In this document: positions 22,450 through 31,567 of the stretch, piece after piece
Position numbering within the stretch: position 1 is the stretch's first letter
How the letters are laid out: each line of letters begins with the position of its first letter
Source: VXPW01 sp965115815
GTDB taxonomy: Bacteria; Pseudomonadota; Alphaproteobacteria; TMED109
Assembly (NCBI GenBank): GCA_965115815.1
Contig: OZ220465.1
Location: 2,790,001-2,854,000, forward strand
Direction: 5' to 3'
Length of the DNA: 64,000 nucleotides
Program-made: the position numbers and the translations under genes
Notes under the pieces: generated by a model
Database searches by the model: none
What the model was told of the DNA's origin: nothing
The model's input: only the letters and a program-made list of their open reading frames with translations

Positions 22450-23926
22450 TGAGCATCTCCCACGGTAGGGGTGGCCTTCGGCGGGTGGATCCAGACCGTT
22501 TCGGGGAGCGCCCGCGGTTTCGGTTTCCCCTGGACGAACCGTTCCGGGTGCCGGCCCCAAGCTTGGCTCAAGGTGCGCCGGCGTTGCTCAATCCGCTGCC
22601 GGGCGCGGCCGTGGTGGACATCGTCGGGGGGGGAGCATCGCGAGGTCCGCATGGTGATGCTCCGTGTGGTACCAGGGGAAGAAGGATCGACCGAAGTCGA
22701 TGGCAGCGGGCAGATCCGGGAAGCGCCCGGGGCACCCGGGGTGGTACTTCAAGGTCTTGAACTGTGCCTCCGAGAAGGGGTGGTCGTCGCGGACCTTGGG
22801 GCGGCTGAGCGAGCGGATGATACCGAGCTGGGCGAGGAGTTGCGCGGTGCACGGGCGGGTCATGGGGGCGCCGCGGTCGGAGTGCAGGGTCCGCACCCGG
22901 GGCTGGATCCCTTGCTTGAGACACGATTCCTCGATCAGCCGGCTGGCCAGTGCCGCGCTCTCGCGTTCGGCGACCCTCCATCCCACCACGTAGCAGCTGA
23001 AGAGATCAAGCAGCACATAGAGGTAGAAGGAAGACCCGGTCTTCGGCCCGAGCAGCCGTGTACTGTCCCAAGACCAGACTTGGTTCGGGGCGCGGGCGAC
23101 GAGTTCGGGCTTGGCATAGCGTGGGTGGGTGAGCGGGTTGCGCCGTTCCCGCACCGGCTGCCGGGCGGAAAGGATGCGGTACCTCGTGCGCTCCGAGCAC
23201 AGGTACCATCCTTCGTCGAGCAGCGCGGCCACGACCTCGGCCGGGGAACGATCGACGAAACGCGGGGAGGCGAGCCGGTCGAGGACCTGCTCCCGCTCCC
23301 CCTCGCTCCGGGCCCGGGCGGGCGTCGCACGGGGCTGCGGATGCCCGGGAACGGGCCTCCGGCGGCGGTAGAACGGGGCCCGGGACACCCCCAGCGCCCG
23401 ACCGGCCGGCGCGATGCCGACCTGCCGAGCGAGGGAAGTGGTGGCTATCCGCAGTCCTTCCCGTCGCGGAGGCTGAATCCCAGCAGCCCGGCAACGTTTC
23501 CCTGAACTTCGAGAATCGTAGGGGCCGTGGCCAGCTCCTTCTCCAGCCGCGCCACCTGGGCCTCGAGCCGGCGAACCTGGGCGCCGAGGGGGGTGGGACG
23601 GCGCCGGCTTGGGACCGCGCTTGCGTGGCGTCAGGCCCTGCAACGCTCCCCGGCGGCGGGCCCTTGCGCCACGTCGACAGATGCGAGCGGTACAGCCCCT
23701 CGCGACGCAGCAGGCGGCCGATCTCGCCCGGCTCGCGACCGCGGTCCGCTTCCTCGACCATCCGCAGTCGATACTCGGCCGAGAACCGACGGCGGGTCGG
23801 CTTGGCGAGAACCTCCGGGTCCGGAGCGCGCCGAGTCGGCGGGGTCTCGGCCCTGGGGGGCGCGCCCCCAGGGCCGGCGTGGCGAGGGTACACCCCCCTG
23901 CCCACATTCGGGTCTGCCTTCATCAT
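22450..23926 (-). pseudogene. IS3-family transposase orfA/orfB, frameshifted
   Basis: orfA starts at ATG 23926 behind AGAGGAACC and shows the helix-turn-helix FSAEYRLRMVEEADRG...LLRREGLYRSHLSTW; it shifts frame at a C-rich tract near 23590, and its leucine-zipper part (VRRLEAQVARLEKELA) continues to a stop near 23447. orfB has a complete rve-type DDE set: VWSWDST, LHSDRGAP and FSEAQFKTLKYHP. A second shift at the G run near 22630-22640 separates TEHHHADLAMLPP from the C-terminal RHPERFVQGKPKPRALPE segment. The orfA-orfB overlap would normally use programmed -1 frameshifting, but the two extra shifts look like decay. Confidence 0.75.
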
Positions 23927-23952
23927 GGTTCCTCTCTGCCGCCCTCTAATTC

Positions 23953-24145
23953 GTGTCTGCACGGAAAATCACAACACATTGTATATGCAACCATATCTGG
24001 AATCTGGAGAACCGAAGATTCCTTCTTTGAGAGCATATGACGACATATTCCGCTGAAATCAGGCTGGATTCGATGAATCTTCGCCTTGTCAATATTGGGC
24101 TTTCATTCATGTAATCAGACTCTTAGGGATTTTCCGTGCAGACAC
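23953..24145. repeat. MITE-4, AT-rich 193-bp element
   Basis: Inverted ends GTGTCTGCACGGAAAATC (18 bp, perfect) are flanked by TAATTC at 23947-23952 and 24146-24151. The interior is strikingly AT-rich compared with everything around it, which suggests an origin in a different genome. No gene is encoded. Confidence 0.75.
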
Positions 24146-24300
24146 TAATTCCCAGGGTAGTCGGTGTCTCAGCGATGTTGGCAGAGAGGGAAGCCCATTC
24201 CACATCTGTCAGATTGCTTTCGAAGCGGTCTCTCCGACGCCGATACTTTGCACGAGCGGCCAGAATCGGGCCCGCTCAATAGTTTCCGTACAGGCTCTGA

Positions 24301-24484
24301 AAGCCTCGGCACCCCGGATCATCGTCTTTTCGGTGCTCATTAGCCCCACCCATCCGCACCGCTGCCGACGCTTCGCCTGCCCCTCACGGGAACCGACGCA
24401 CGGCTCGCGGAGAAACGCGGTTTGGTTCCTCCTTCGTTCTAGGGAACTTTCACCCCCTGTCTTCTGCCCGTTCGCCTGGCACAC
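24301..24484 (-). ncRNA. Group II intron, 5' part (starts GTGTG)
   Basis: On the minus strand the sequence begins GTGTGCCAGGCGAACGGGC at 24484 and matches 17419-17426 plus 18282-18475 of the interrupted intron. It stops at MITE-1. Its continuation would be 16870-17412, on the opposite strand in the present arrangement. The joined intron would be about 730 nt, matching the other copy apart from its 16-bp tandem duplication. Confidence 0.6.
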
Positions 24485-24520
24485 CAGATCCGGACGGGCC
24501 CGCATTCGGGCATCCGGTTC
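24485..24520 (-). ncRNA. Domain V-like hairpin following the maturase gene
   Basis: GAACCGGATGCCCG...CGTCCGGATCTG folds like a group II domain V and lies about 20 nt after the stop of the maturase C-terminus. No domain VI follows; instead the GTGTG end of another intron begins at once. This marks the 3' end region of the maturase-bearing intron. Confidence 0.55.
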
Positions 24521-24538
24521 CGTACAGGACAGGTTCGC

Positions 24539-24865
24539 TCAAGCGGTCCCGTAGCCGTGCACGATCTTGGCCGCAGGCAGGGGCAAGCGGCGAAGCAGCG
24601 CGGCCATCGGGTCCCAGTTCACCCGGGCCGAACGACTGCGCCGCGACCACCACGTTCGCCAGATTCGGATCACCTGATGGCGGAAGCTGGCAATTCGGGC
24701 ACGGTTCCCGCTCCGGCCGTAGTAGGCGCAATGGCCTCGTAGGACCCGAGCGAGATCGTTGCGCGGGTAGAGCAAGGGCGCGTGTCGATGCCGTCGGCAC
24801 CACTCCCGCACCGCTTGCAGCGCCCGTGCCAGGCACCCCTTGGCCGTGTGCTGGCGCAGCCTGCC
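24539..24865 (-). pseudogene. Group II intron maturase/reverse transcriptase, piece 4 (C-terminus)
   Basis: About 108 codons encode the maturase X/DNA-binding end: REWCRRHRHAPLLYPRND, LRGHCAYYGRSGNRARI, then LLRRLPLPAAKIVHGYG and a stop. It was separated from the YADD-containing part by the IS4-type element at 24866-27437. No target duplication is seen at this junction. Confidence 0.8.
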
Positions 24866-27437
24866 CATTAGTCACAAAAGCTGTCATTACAAGTGAATTG
24901 AGGGGCGTGTTCCCGCGAACGCAGCGGCCCATTTCCGACACGCCCGGCGATCGTGCGGACCGAATGCTTGACAAGGCTCGCGCACCCTGGCAGGGTGTGC
25001 ATCATCATGGACTACACTCCCCTGCCGATCCGGCCCACCTTGGATCAGCCCGAGGCCTTGGCCCGGCTGCAGCCGATCCTGGATCGCTCGTCGAGCCGCT
25101 GGGCGGCGACCCGCGCCACCTGTGCCGCGTTCGCGCTGCGCGATGGACGCGGACATCTGCGCCTGCAGAGCTGCCTGTCGGCACTGGAAGCCCTGGACCG
25201 GGCCGGGCGCATCCGGCTGCCGCCGGCGCGTCCGGGGCCGTCGCACTGGGCCCCGCGCACGGATCCCCGGACGCGGCCGGTGCCGCCGGTGCCGGAGGTT
25301 CCGGGCCAAGCGGGGCAGATCCCCGACCTTGCGGTGTCGCCGGTGACCGACCGCGCCGGCCAGCGCGGGTGGGGGGCGATGATGGCCCGGGAGCATCCTC
25401 TCGGGCCGGTGCGGGCGGCCGGCTCGCAGATCCGCTACTTCCTGACCTCGGGCGAGGGGATTCTCGGCGGCTTCCTGTGTGCGGCGCCGACCCGGGTGCA
25501 GGCGGCGCGCGATCGCTGGATCGGCTGGACCCCGGCGCAGTGTGCGGCGGGGCGGCACCGGATCGTCGGCCTGGCGCGCTTCCTGATCCGGCCGGCTCTC
25601 GGGCGCTGCCGCAACCTCGCCTCCCGGGCGCTCGGTCTGTGCCTGCGCCGGGTGGTCGGGGACTACGAGGCTCTCTACGGTCTGCGTCCGGTGCTCATCG
25701 AAACGTATGTCGGTCCCGAGCACGACGGTACCAGCTGCCGGGCGACCGGATGGATCCGGGTCGGGCAGACGGCCGGTCGCGACCGTCATCGCCGGCCGGT
25801 GCCGGCCAAGCAGGTCTGGATGCGCCCGCTGTGTGCCGACTGGCGTCGGCACTTGGGGGCCCGGGTGGAGCCGCTGACGCCGTGGGCGGGTCTGGACAGT
25901 ACCCGATGGGCCGAGCAGGAACTGGCCGGAGCGGACTTCGGCGATGTCCGGCTGAGCCGGCGTCTCGTATCCTCGGCGGCCCGGCTGGCGCAGACACCCT
26001 CGAAGACCTTCGTGACCGCAGCCCGGGGAGAAGCAGCGATGGTGACCGGCTACTACCGTCTGATGGAACACCCCGATGCCGTCGCCGTCTCGGCGCAGGC
26101 GATCCTCGCCCCGCATCGCAAGCGGACCCGTCAGCGGATCCAGGGACAGAAAACGGTGCTGCTGATCCAGGACGGCTCCGACCTCAACCTGGCGACGCAC
26201 CAAGCCTGCGACGGTCTCGGCGTGATCGCCCGCAACCGGGGCTCCCGGGGCACGCTCGGGCTGCACCTGCACACGACCCTCGCCGTCGCGGCGGACGGCA
26301 TCCCGCTGGGGGTGCCGCGGATCGAGTTCGATGCGCCGCCGCCCGAGGGCGCCGCCGCCGACGACCGTGACCCCAAGACCCGGCGCTGGGTCCGGGGGCT
26401 GGAAGACAGCGCCGCCCTGATCGACGGATTGCACGAGGTTCGGGCCGTGGCCGTCATGGACCGCGAAGGCGATGCCTTCGAGGTCCTGGAGGCCTGGCGA
26501 CGCCTGGAAGGGCGGATCCACATCCTCGTGCGGGCCCGCCACGACCGCAGTCTCGGCCCGGGACGGTTGAAGCTGTTCGAACGCATGCGCCGGCAGCCGG
26601 TCCGGGAGTCCGGGACGGTATCGGTGCCGCGGTGGTCGGTACGGCGGGCGACGGGATCGCAGTCGGCCTTCCTCGGACGGGCCGCGCGCACCGCTCCCTA
26701 CGCCCTGCGCTGGAAGAGCCTCGAGATCCCGGTTCCCGAAGGACGTGCCGAACCGGGCGCGCGGGCGATCCGCCTGTCGCTGGTCCAGGTCCGGGAAACC
26801 GCCGATCCCGAGGATGGAGCGAAGCCGCTGGAATGGCTGCTCCTGACCTCGCTGCCCGTGCGCGATGCCGGTCAGGCCCGGGAGGTGGTGGGCTTCTACG
26901 AGCGGCGCGGGCGCATCGAGGAGTTCTTCCGCATCCTCAAGTCCGGCTGCGATGGGGAGACGGGAGCCCATCGCACGCGGGAACGCGTCGAACGGGCCGT
27001 CGCCCTGCGCGCCGTCCTCGCCTGGAGACTGTCGGTCCTGGCCCTGCTCGGGCGCGAGACGCCGGGGCTCGAACCCGGGGTGCTGTTCTCCGAGGCCGAG
27101 CTGGCGGTGCTCGCGGACTTTGCCCGGCAGCGCCGCCTGCAGGCGCCCGACCACCTCGGCGCCGCCATCCTTCTCCTGGCCCGCATGGGCGGGTACCTCC
27201 AGCGCCGGCACGACGCACCGCCCGGAGCTCACGTGGTCTGGGAAGGATACGGCCATCTCGCACTCGGCGCCGACATCGTCGAGCGGGCCCGACAGGTCGG
27301 CCACCAGAGCGAAGTGAAACGCTGGATCTCGGGCTGAAAGCCCGGCCAAGGCGTATCGACCCACACCTTTCGCAGACTCACGGCACCTTCGATATGCAGG
27401 AACAGCGCCCTTGTCATGACAGGATTTGTGACTAATG
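24866..27437 (+). mobile_element. IS4-family element with DruA-like transposase, type 1 (2572 bp)
   Basis: The ends are inverted repeats beginning CATTAGTCACAAA and continuing to CTGTCAT. It carries one intact transposase gene. It lies between maturase pieces 3 and 4, but I find no matching target duplication, so a small deletion or recombination may have occurred. Confidence 0.82.
25007..27337 (+). CDS. IS4/Tn5-like transposase with N-terminal DUF4338 (DruA-like) domain
   Basis: An intact 776-residue protein. Residues of about 120-280 match DUF4338/DruA: LGPVRAAGSQIRYFL, ARDRWIGWTPAQ, RFLIRPALGRCRNLASRALG, LIETYVGPEHDGTSCRATGW. From about 300 a Tn5/IS4 core follows: WAEQELAGADFGDVRLSRRL, VLLIQDGSDLNLATH (first Asp), VAVMDREGDAFEV (second Asp) and the YREK signature in FYERRGRIEEFFRILKSG. 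The ATG at 25007 is chosen where family similarity starts. All catalytic residues are present, so the element could be active. The role of the DruA-like part in transposition is unknown. Confidence 0.87.
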   Translation: MDYTPLPIRPTLDQPEALARLQPILDRSSSRWAATRATCAAFALRDGRGHLRLQSCLSALEALDRAGRIRLPPARPGPSHWAPRTDPRTRPVPPVPEVPGQAGQIPDLAVSPVTDRAGQRGWGAMMAREHPLGPVRAAGSQIRYFLTSGEGILGGFLCAAPTRVQAARDRWIGWTPAQCAAGRHRIVGLARFLIRPALGRCRNLASRALGLCLRRVVGDYEALYGLRPVLIETYVGPEHDGTSCRATGWIRVGQTAGRDRHRRPVPAKQVWMRPLCADWRRHLGARVEPLTPWAGLDSTRWAEQELAGADFGDVRLSRRLVSSAARLAQTPSKTFVTAARGEAAMVTGYYRLMEHPDAVAVSAQAILAPHRKRTRQRIQGQKTVLLIQDGSDLNLATHQACDGLGVIARNRGSRGTLGLHLHTTLAVAADGIPLGVPRIEFDAPPPEGAAADDRDPKTRRWVRGLEDSAALIDGLHEVRAVAVMDREGDAFEVLEAWRRLEGRIHILVRARHDRSLGPGRLKLFERMRRQPVRESGTVSVPRWSVRRATGSQSAFLGRAARTAPYALRWKSLEIPVPEGRAEPGARAIRLSLVQVRETADPEDGAKPLEWLLLTSLPVRDAGQAREVVGFYERRGRIEEFFRILKSGCDGETGAHRTRERVERAVALRAVLAWRLSVLALLGRETPGLEPGVLFSEAELAVLADFARQRRLQAPDHLGAAILLLARMGGYLQRRHDAPPGAHVVWEGYGHLALGADIVERARQVGHQSEVKRWISG

Positions 27438-27703
27438 AGCAGGGCGCAGCACCGCATGCTTCCATCTCGACCGCACCCAAACATGGGTGAAGCCCAGGAA
27501 GTCGAAGGTGGCGCCCACTCCCGGATCCGGGGGCAGCTTGGCCCGAACGTCAACGGAACGTGTCTTCTCTGCGTGCAGCCTCAGCCCGAACCGGGCCAAG
27601 CGCTGGCCGAGGACGGCCAGCACCCACTCGCAGTCCCGCTGATGCTCGAAGAGCAACGCGAAATCGTCCGCATACCGCACCCGTTGGCACCGGCCCCGGA
27701 GGC
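27438..27703 (-). pseudogene. Group II intron maturase/reverse transcriptase, piece 3 (YADD)
   Basis: This piece encodes RGRCQRVRYADDFALLFEH, holding the catalytic YADD of the reverse transcriptase palm, then HAEKTRSVDV and FDFLGFTHVWVRSRWKHAVL of the thumb/domain X junction. It is cut on both sides by IS4-type elements. Bases 27695-27703 (CCCGGAGGC) are the target duplication shared with 30933-30941. Confidence 0.82.
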
Positions 27704-27755
27704 CTTTCATGCCGCCACACTTGACGTGCATCGGTCCGTCCGTCATGGTGACGGC

Positions 27756-30334
27756 ATGCAAGTCGGACTTCGACATCTCCGCGCCGACACGGTCGAGTGG
27801 CTGAAGGCGGCGGCGGCCGAGGACGGCCGGACGCGTCATGCGCTGGCGCGCGAGCTGTGCGAACGCGAGGACTGGCGCCACGCCCGGGGCCAGCCCTGCG
27901 TGTCCCAGGCGCGCGGGGTTCTGCCCGGGATCGCGAAGCGGGCGGGGTTCGTGCTGCCCGCGGCGCGGCCGGGTCCGTGCCGCACGCCGGGCCGTCCGGG
28001 CGGCGAGGTGGCGCGCACCGACCCGGACCGGAAGCTGGCGTGCACGCTGGCGGATCTCGGGGAGGTCACCCTGGTCCCGGTGGGCGCGGCCCCGGACCGG
28101 CGCCGCTGGCGCGAGATGATGGAGACCCATCATCCGCAGGGTTGGAAGCACCGGCCGGGGAAGGTCCTCAACTTCTGGGTCGTGTCGTCGCGCCACGGCC
28201 GTCTCGGCGGCCTCGGGTATACGGCCGCAGGCTGGCATCAGGCGGCTCGGGACGCGGCCATCGGCTGGTCGGCGACGGCGCGAGCCGCGAATCTGGTGCA
28301 GCTGGTCCAGCAGCACCGCTTTCTCCTGCTGCCCGGCGTCCGGGTCGCCCGGTTGGCCTCGCACGTGCTGGCCCGGTCGACGGCGCGCCTGGCCGCGGAC
28401 TGGAAGGCGGCGCACGGGACCCGGCCGCAGGCGGTCTACACGTATGTGGGACCCGAGCACCGCGGCACCTGCTATCGTGCGGCCGGGTGGAGCCGCTGCG
28501 CCGAACCAACCTCGGACCGGCCGCCGGGAGGCCGTGCGACCGCGCCGAAGGCGGTGTGGATCCGGCCCTTGGCCGAGGGCTGGCGAGAGGTCCTGTCTCG
28601 GGAGCGGGGCGCCGTCCTCGGTACCACGTCGGAGCCGTGGCGGCCCGGGAACGCCGACTGGGCCGACATCGAGTACGGCCGCGGTTCGCATCCCGACGGC
28701 CGCGTGCGCACGCGGGTGCTGGCGATGGGCCGGGCTTGGGAGAACGCTCCGGGCGCGTCCCTGCCCGTGATCTTCCCGTCCGCCGCCGCGCAGAAGGCCG
28801 CGTACCGGCTGTTGTCCAGCGCCCGGGTCACGATGGAACACATCCTCGATCCCCACGCCGAAGCCACGGTCGAACGCTGCCGGCAGGAGCGGGTCATCCT
28901 CGCCCTGCAGGACACCACAACGCGAATTACAACGGGCACTGCAAGACGAAAGGGCTGGTGAACCTTGGAGGCGGGGGCTCGGGCACCCGGGGAATCCTTG
29001 CCCATTTCACGCTGGCGGTGACCGAGGGCCGCCGCCCGCTCGGCGTGATCGACCTCAACGCCACCCAGCGCGAGGGCACGGAAGCCCCGGACCGCGACGC
29101 CACCGAGCGCGAGGACACGGAAGCCCCGGACCGCGACGCCGCCGAGCGCGAGGGCACGGAAGCCCCGGACTGCGACGCCACCGAGCGCGAGGGCACGGCA
29201 GCCCCGGACTGCGACGCCACCGAGCGCGAGGGCACGGAAGCCCCGGACCGCGACGCCACCGAGCGCGAGGGCACGGAAGCCCCGGACTGCGACGCCACCG
29301 AGCGCGAGGGCACGGAAGCCCCGGACCGCGACGCCACCGAGCGCGAGGGCACGGAAGCCCCGGACTGCGACGCCACCGAGCGCGAGGGCACGGACCGCGA
29401 CGCGGTCAAGCCGGAGAGTGTGCGCTGGCTTCAGGGACTCGAACGCGCCCGTCAGCTGGCCGCCGCCTGCCCCGACACCCGGGTGGTCACGGTCTGCGAC
29501 CGCGAAGGCGACATCTGGGAAAGGTTCGTACAGGCGCGCGCCGGCGGCGTCGGGCTCCTCGTACGTTCCGACCGCGGCCGGCAGCGACGGGTGGTCCGCA
29601 GCGACGGCTCCGTGGCGGACCTGTGGGAGGCCATGGCGGAGCCGCCGGTTCTGGGAACGAAGACGGTCCACCTCGCCGCCTGCGGCGGACCCCGTCCGCG
29701 CCTCCAGCGCACCGTGATCCTCGAGCTCCGCGCCACCGCCGCCGTCTACCTCGTGCCGCCGAAAAACCGGGACGACCGGACGCCGATGCCCGTGCTCGCC
29801 GTCTCGGTCCGGGAAGCCCGACCGCCCAAGGGCCGCGATCCGCTCCACTGGGTGCTGCTCTCCACCGAGGGCGAGGCCGACCTCCAGCACGCTCGACGCA
29901 TCGTCGCCTGGTACGAGGCACGCTGGACCCTCGAGGAGTACTTCCGGGTCCTCAAGGTCGGCGCCCGGATCGAAGAACGCAAGCTGCAGGACGCCGACGA
30001 CCTGCGCACGTGCCTCGCTTTCGATGCCATCACCGCATGGCGGGTCATGGACCTCAAGCGCCTCGCGCGCGATCCGCCCGACCGCCCCGCCCTTGAGTTC
30101 TTCACCGACCGCGAAATCGGGGTTCTCTACCGATGGCTCCGGTACGATCGCATCCTCCGGGCCCCGCCTGGAAAGCCGCCCGACCTCCGCACCTTTGTGG
30201 TTGATCTCGCCCGCATGGCGGGCTTCCGGCCCAGCAAGCGTCAGCCGCTTCCGGGTACTGCGAAAATCTGGCAGGCGTGGCGGAAATTCAAGACCGGACT
30301 CGAATTCGTCCAATCAGAAGGGAACCGCACATGA
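27756..30334 (+). pseudogene. IS4/Tn5-like transposase with N-terminal DruA-like domain, frameshifted
   Basis: The N-terminal third matches DUF4338: FWVVSSRHGRLGGLGYTAAGW, ARDAAIGWSATA, RFLLLPGVRVARLASHVLA, YTYVGPEHRGTCYRAAGW. The Tn5-like core follows (NADWADIEYG, LALQDTTT with the first Asp). The frame shifts near 28918, inside the conserved TLNYNGH region, and resumes as GLVNLGGGGSGTRGILAHFTLAVTEG. An array of 39-bp repeats then interrupts the core before VVTVCDREGDIWE (second Asp). The YREK signature is WYEARWTLEEYFRVLK. Only the N-terminal part could be translated without frameshifting. Confidence 0.82.
29072..29383 (+). repeat. Eight tandem 39-bp repeats inside a transposase gene
   Basis: The unit encodes EGTEAPD(R/C)DATER in frame, eight full copies followed by a partial one (EGTDRDA). 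Units differ mainly by CGC/TGC at one codon, giving alternating Arg and Cys. The repeat inserts about 110 residues between the first and second catalytic Asp of the transposase. Confidence 0.9.
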
Positions 30335-30932
30335 GCCAGATTGCGTCAACAACGGGCTATTGAAAGGTCTCGGTCCGGGAAGCCCGACCGCCCAAGGGCC
30401 GCGATCCGCTCCACTGGGTGCTGCCCTCCACCGAGGGCGAGGCCGACCTCCCGCACGCTCGACGCATCGTCGCCTGGTACGAGGCACGCTGGACCCTCGA
30501 GGAGTACTTCCGGGTCCTCAAGGTCGGCGCCCGGATCGAAGAACGCAAGCTGCAGGACGCCGACGACCTGCGCACGTGCCTCGCTTTCGATGCCATCACC
30601 GCATGGCGGGTCATGGACCTCGAGCGCCTCGCGCGCGATCCGCCCGACCGCCCCGCCCTCGAGTTCTTCACCGATCGCGAAATCGGGGTTCTCTACCGAT
30701 GGCTCCGGTACGATCGCATCCTCCGTGCCCCGCTTGGAAAGCCGCCCGACATCCGCACCTTTGGGGTCGATCTCGCCCGCATGGCGGGCTTCCGGCCCAG
30801 CAAGCGTCAGCCGCTTCCGGGTACTGCGAAAATCTGGCAGGCGTGGCGGAAATTCAAGACCGGACTCGAATTCGTCCAATCAGAAGGGAACCGCACATGA
30901 GCCAGATTGCGTCAACAACGGGCTATTGAAAG
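29801..30932 (+). repeat. 566-bp tandem duplication of the element's 3' end
   Basis: Bases 29801-30366 and 30367-30932 are near-identical, each starting GTCTCGGTCCGGGAAGCCCG and ending in the right terminal sequence GGGCTATTGAAAG. The second copy repeats the C-terminal third of the transposase, including the YREK helix, without a start codon. The element therefore has two potential right ends. Confidence 0.9.
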
Positions 30933-31567
30933 CCCGGAGGCGGGGCTGGACCGTCTGCTCGACCCACCGATCCAACACGGAGTGCAGGAACAGGTTGGAG
31001 AGCAAAGGCGACCACACGCCGCCTTGCGGCGTGCCCGCTTCCGAGGTGTGCCGGACGCCCTCCTCCGGGACGCCCGCCCGCAGCCCTTGGTTGATCATGC
31101 GACGGAGGACACCGTCCTTGATCCGCAGGTCCAGGAAGGCGCGGAGTTCCCGATGCGGGATGCTGTCGAAATCCTTCGATACATCCGCATCGATCACCCA
31201 GCGCTTCTTCTTCATGATGCCCTGGTCGATGGCGTGCAGGGCATCCTGCGCCCCTGCGCCGATCGTCCAGGCCGGAACCCCTACGATCCCGGCACGAAGT
31301 CCGCTTCGTAGATGGGTTCCAGCAGCATGAGAATGGCTCGCTGCGCCACCTTGTCTTCCAAGGTCGGGATGCCCAGGGGCCGGACCTCGCCGTTCCCCTT
31401 CGGGATCCAGGTCCGCCGAACCGGCGGCGCGAAGGTGCGGCCCGACAGGATCCGATCCCGGAGGTCCTCCACGTTGGCCTCCAGGTTCTTCTCGTAGTCG
31501 GCCGCGGTCACGCCGTCGATCCCGGCTGCCCCGTCCTTCCGGGTGCGACGCCAAGCCTCCCGCATCC
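30933..31567 (-). pseudogene. Group II intron maturase/reverse transcriptase, piece 2 (RT fingers/palm)
   Basis: It encodes MREAWRRTRKDGAAGIDGVT, then TWIPKGNGEVRPLGIPTLED, the VSKDFDSIPHREL catalytic strand, and GTPQGGVWSPLLSNLFLHSVLD. A TAG at 31281-31283 and an 8-bp tandem duplication (GGCGCAGG twice) near 31255 that shifts the frame add to the damage caused by flanking insertions. Confidence 0.82.

Larger units (their letters stand above)
22407..24190 (-). mobile_element. IS3-family element interrupted by MITE-4
   Basis: The element is flanked by AAGC at 22403-22406 and 24191-24194 and has imperfect inverted ends (about CTGTCAACGCCGTTGAGACA against CTGCCAACATCGCTGAGACA). It carries orfA/orfB on the minus strand. 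Without MITE-4 and its duplication it is 1585 bp. It split a MITE-1 copy. Confidence 0.8.
22134..24297 (+). repeat. MITE-1 copy split by nested insertions
   Basis: The 183-bp MITE-1 is present in three pieces: 22134-22138, 22326-22406 and 24191-24297 once target duplications are counted. Its outer flanks are TGA at 22131-22133 and TGA at 24298-24300. Subtracting MITE-3 with its 6-bp duplication and the IS3 element with its 4-bp duplication from 2164 bases leaves exactly 183. Confidence 0.85.
27704..30932 (+). mobile_element. IS4-family element with DruA-like transposase, type 2 (3229 bp)
   Basis: The left end CTTTCATGCC...TTGACG and right end CGTCAA...GCTATTGAAAG are imperfect inverted repeats. 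A 9-bp duplication CCCGGAGGC flanks the element (27695-27703, 30933-30941), the size expected of the IS50 group. The length is inflated by an internal 566-bp tandem duplication that repeats the right end. The insertion splits the reverse transcriptase palm domain. Confidence 0.85.

Noticed and set aside
24485..24520. Rho-independent terminator after the maturase
   Set aside because: The hairpin lacks a U tract and matches the form of a group II intron domain V in the expected place.
24866..27437. Stand-alone Druantia defence system
   Set aside because: The DruA-like sequence is part of transposase proteins bounded by terminal inverted repeats; no DruB, DruC, DruD or DruE helicase gene is present.
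29072..29383. Possible CRISPR array
   Set aside because: The 39-bp units are directly contiguous without spacers, remain in frame and encode protein repeats, so this is a coding tandem repeat.
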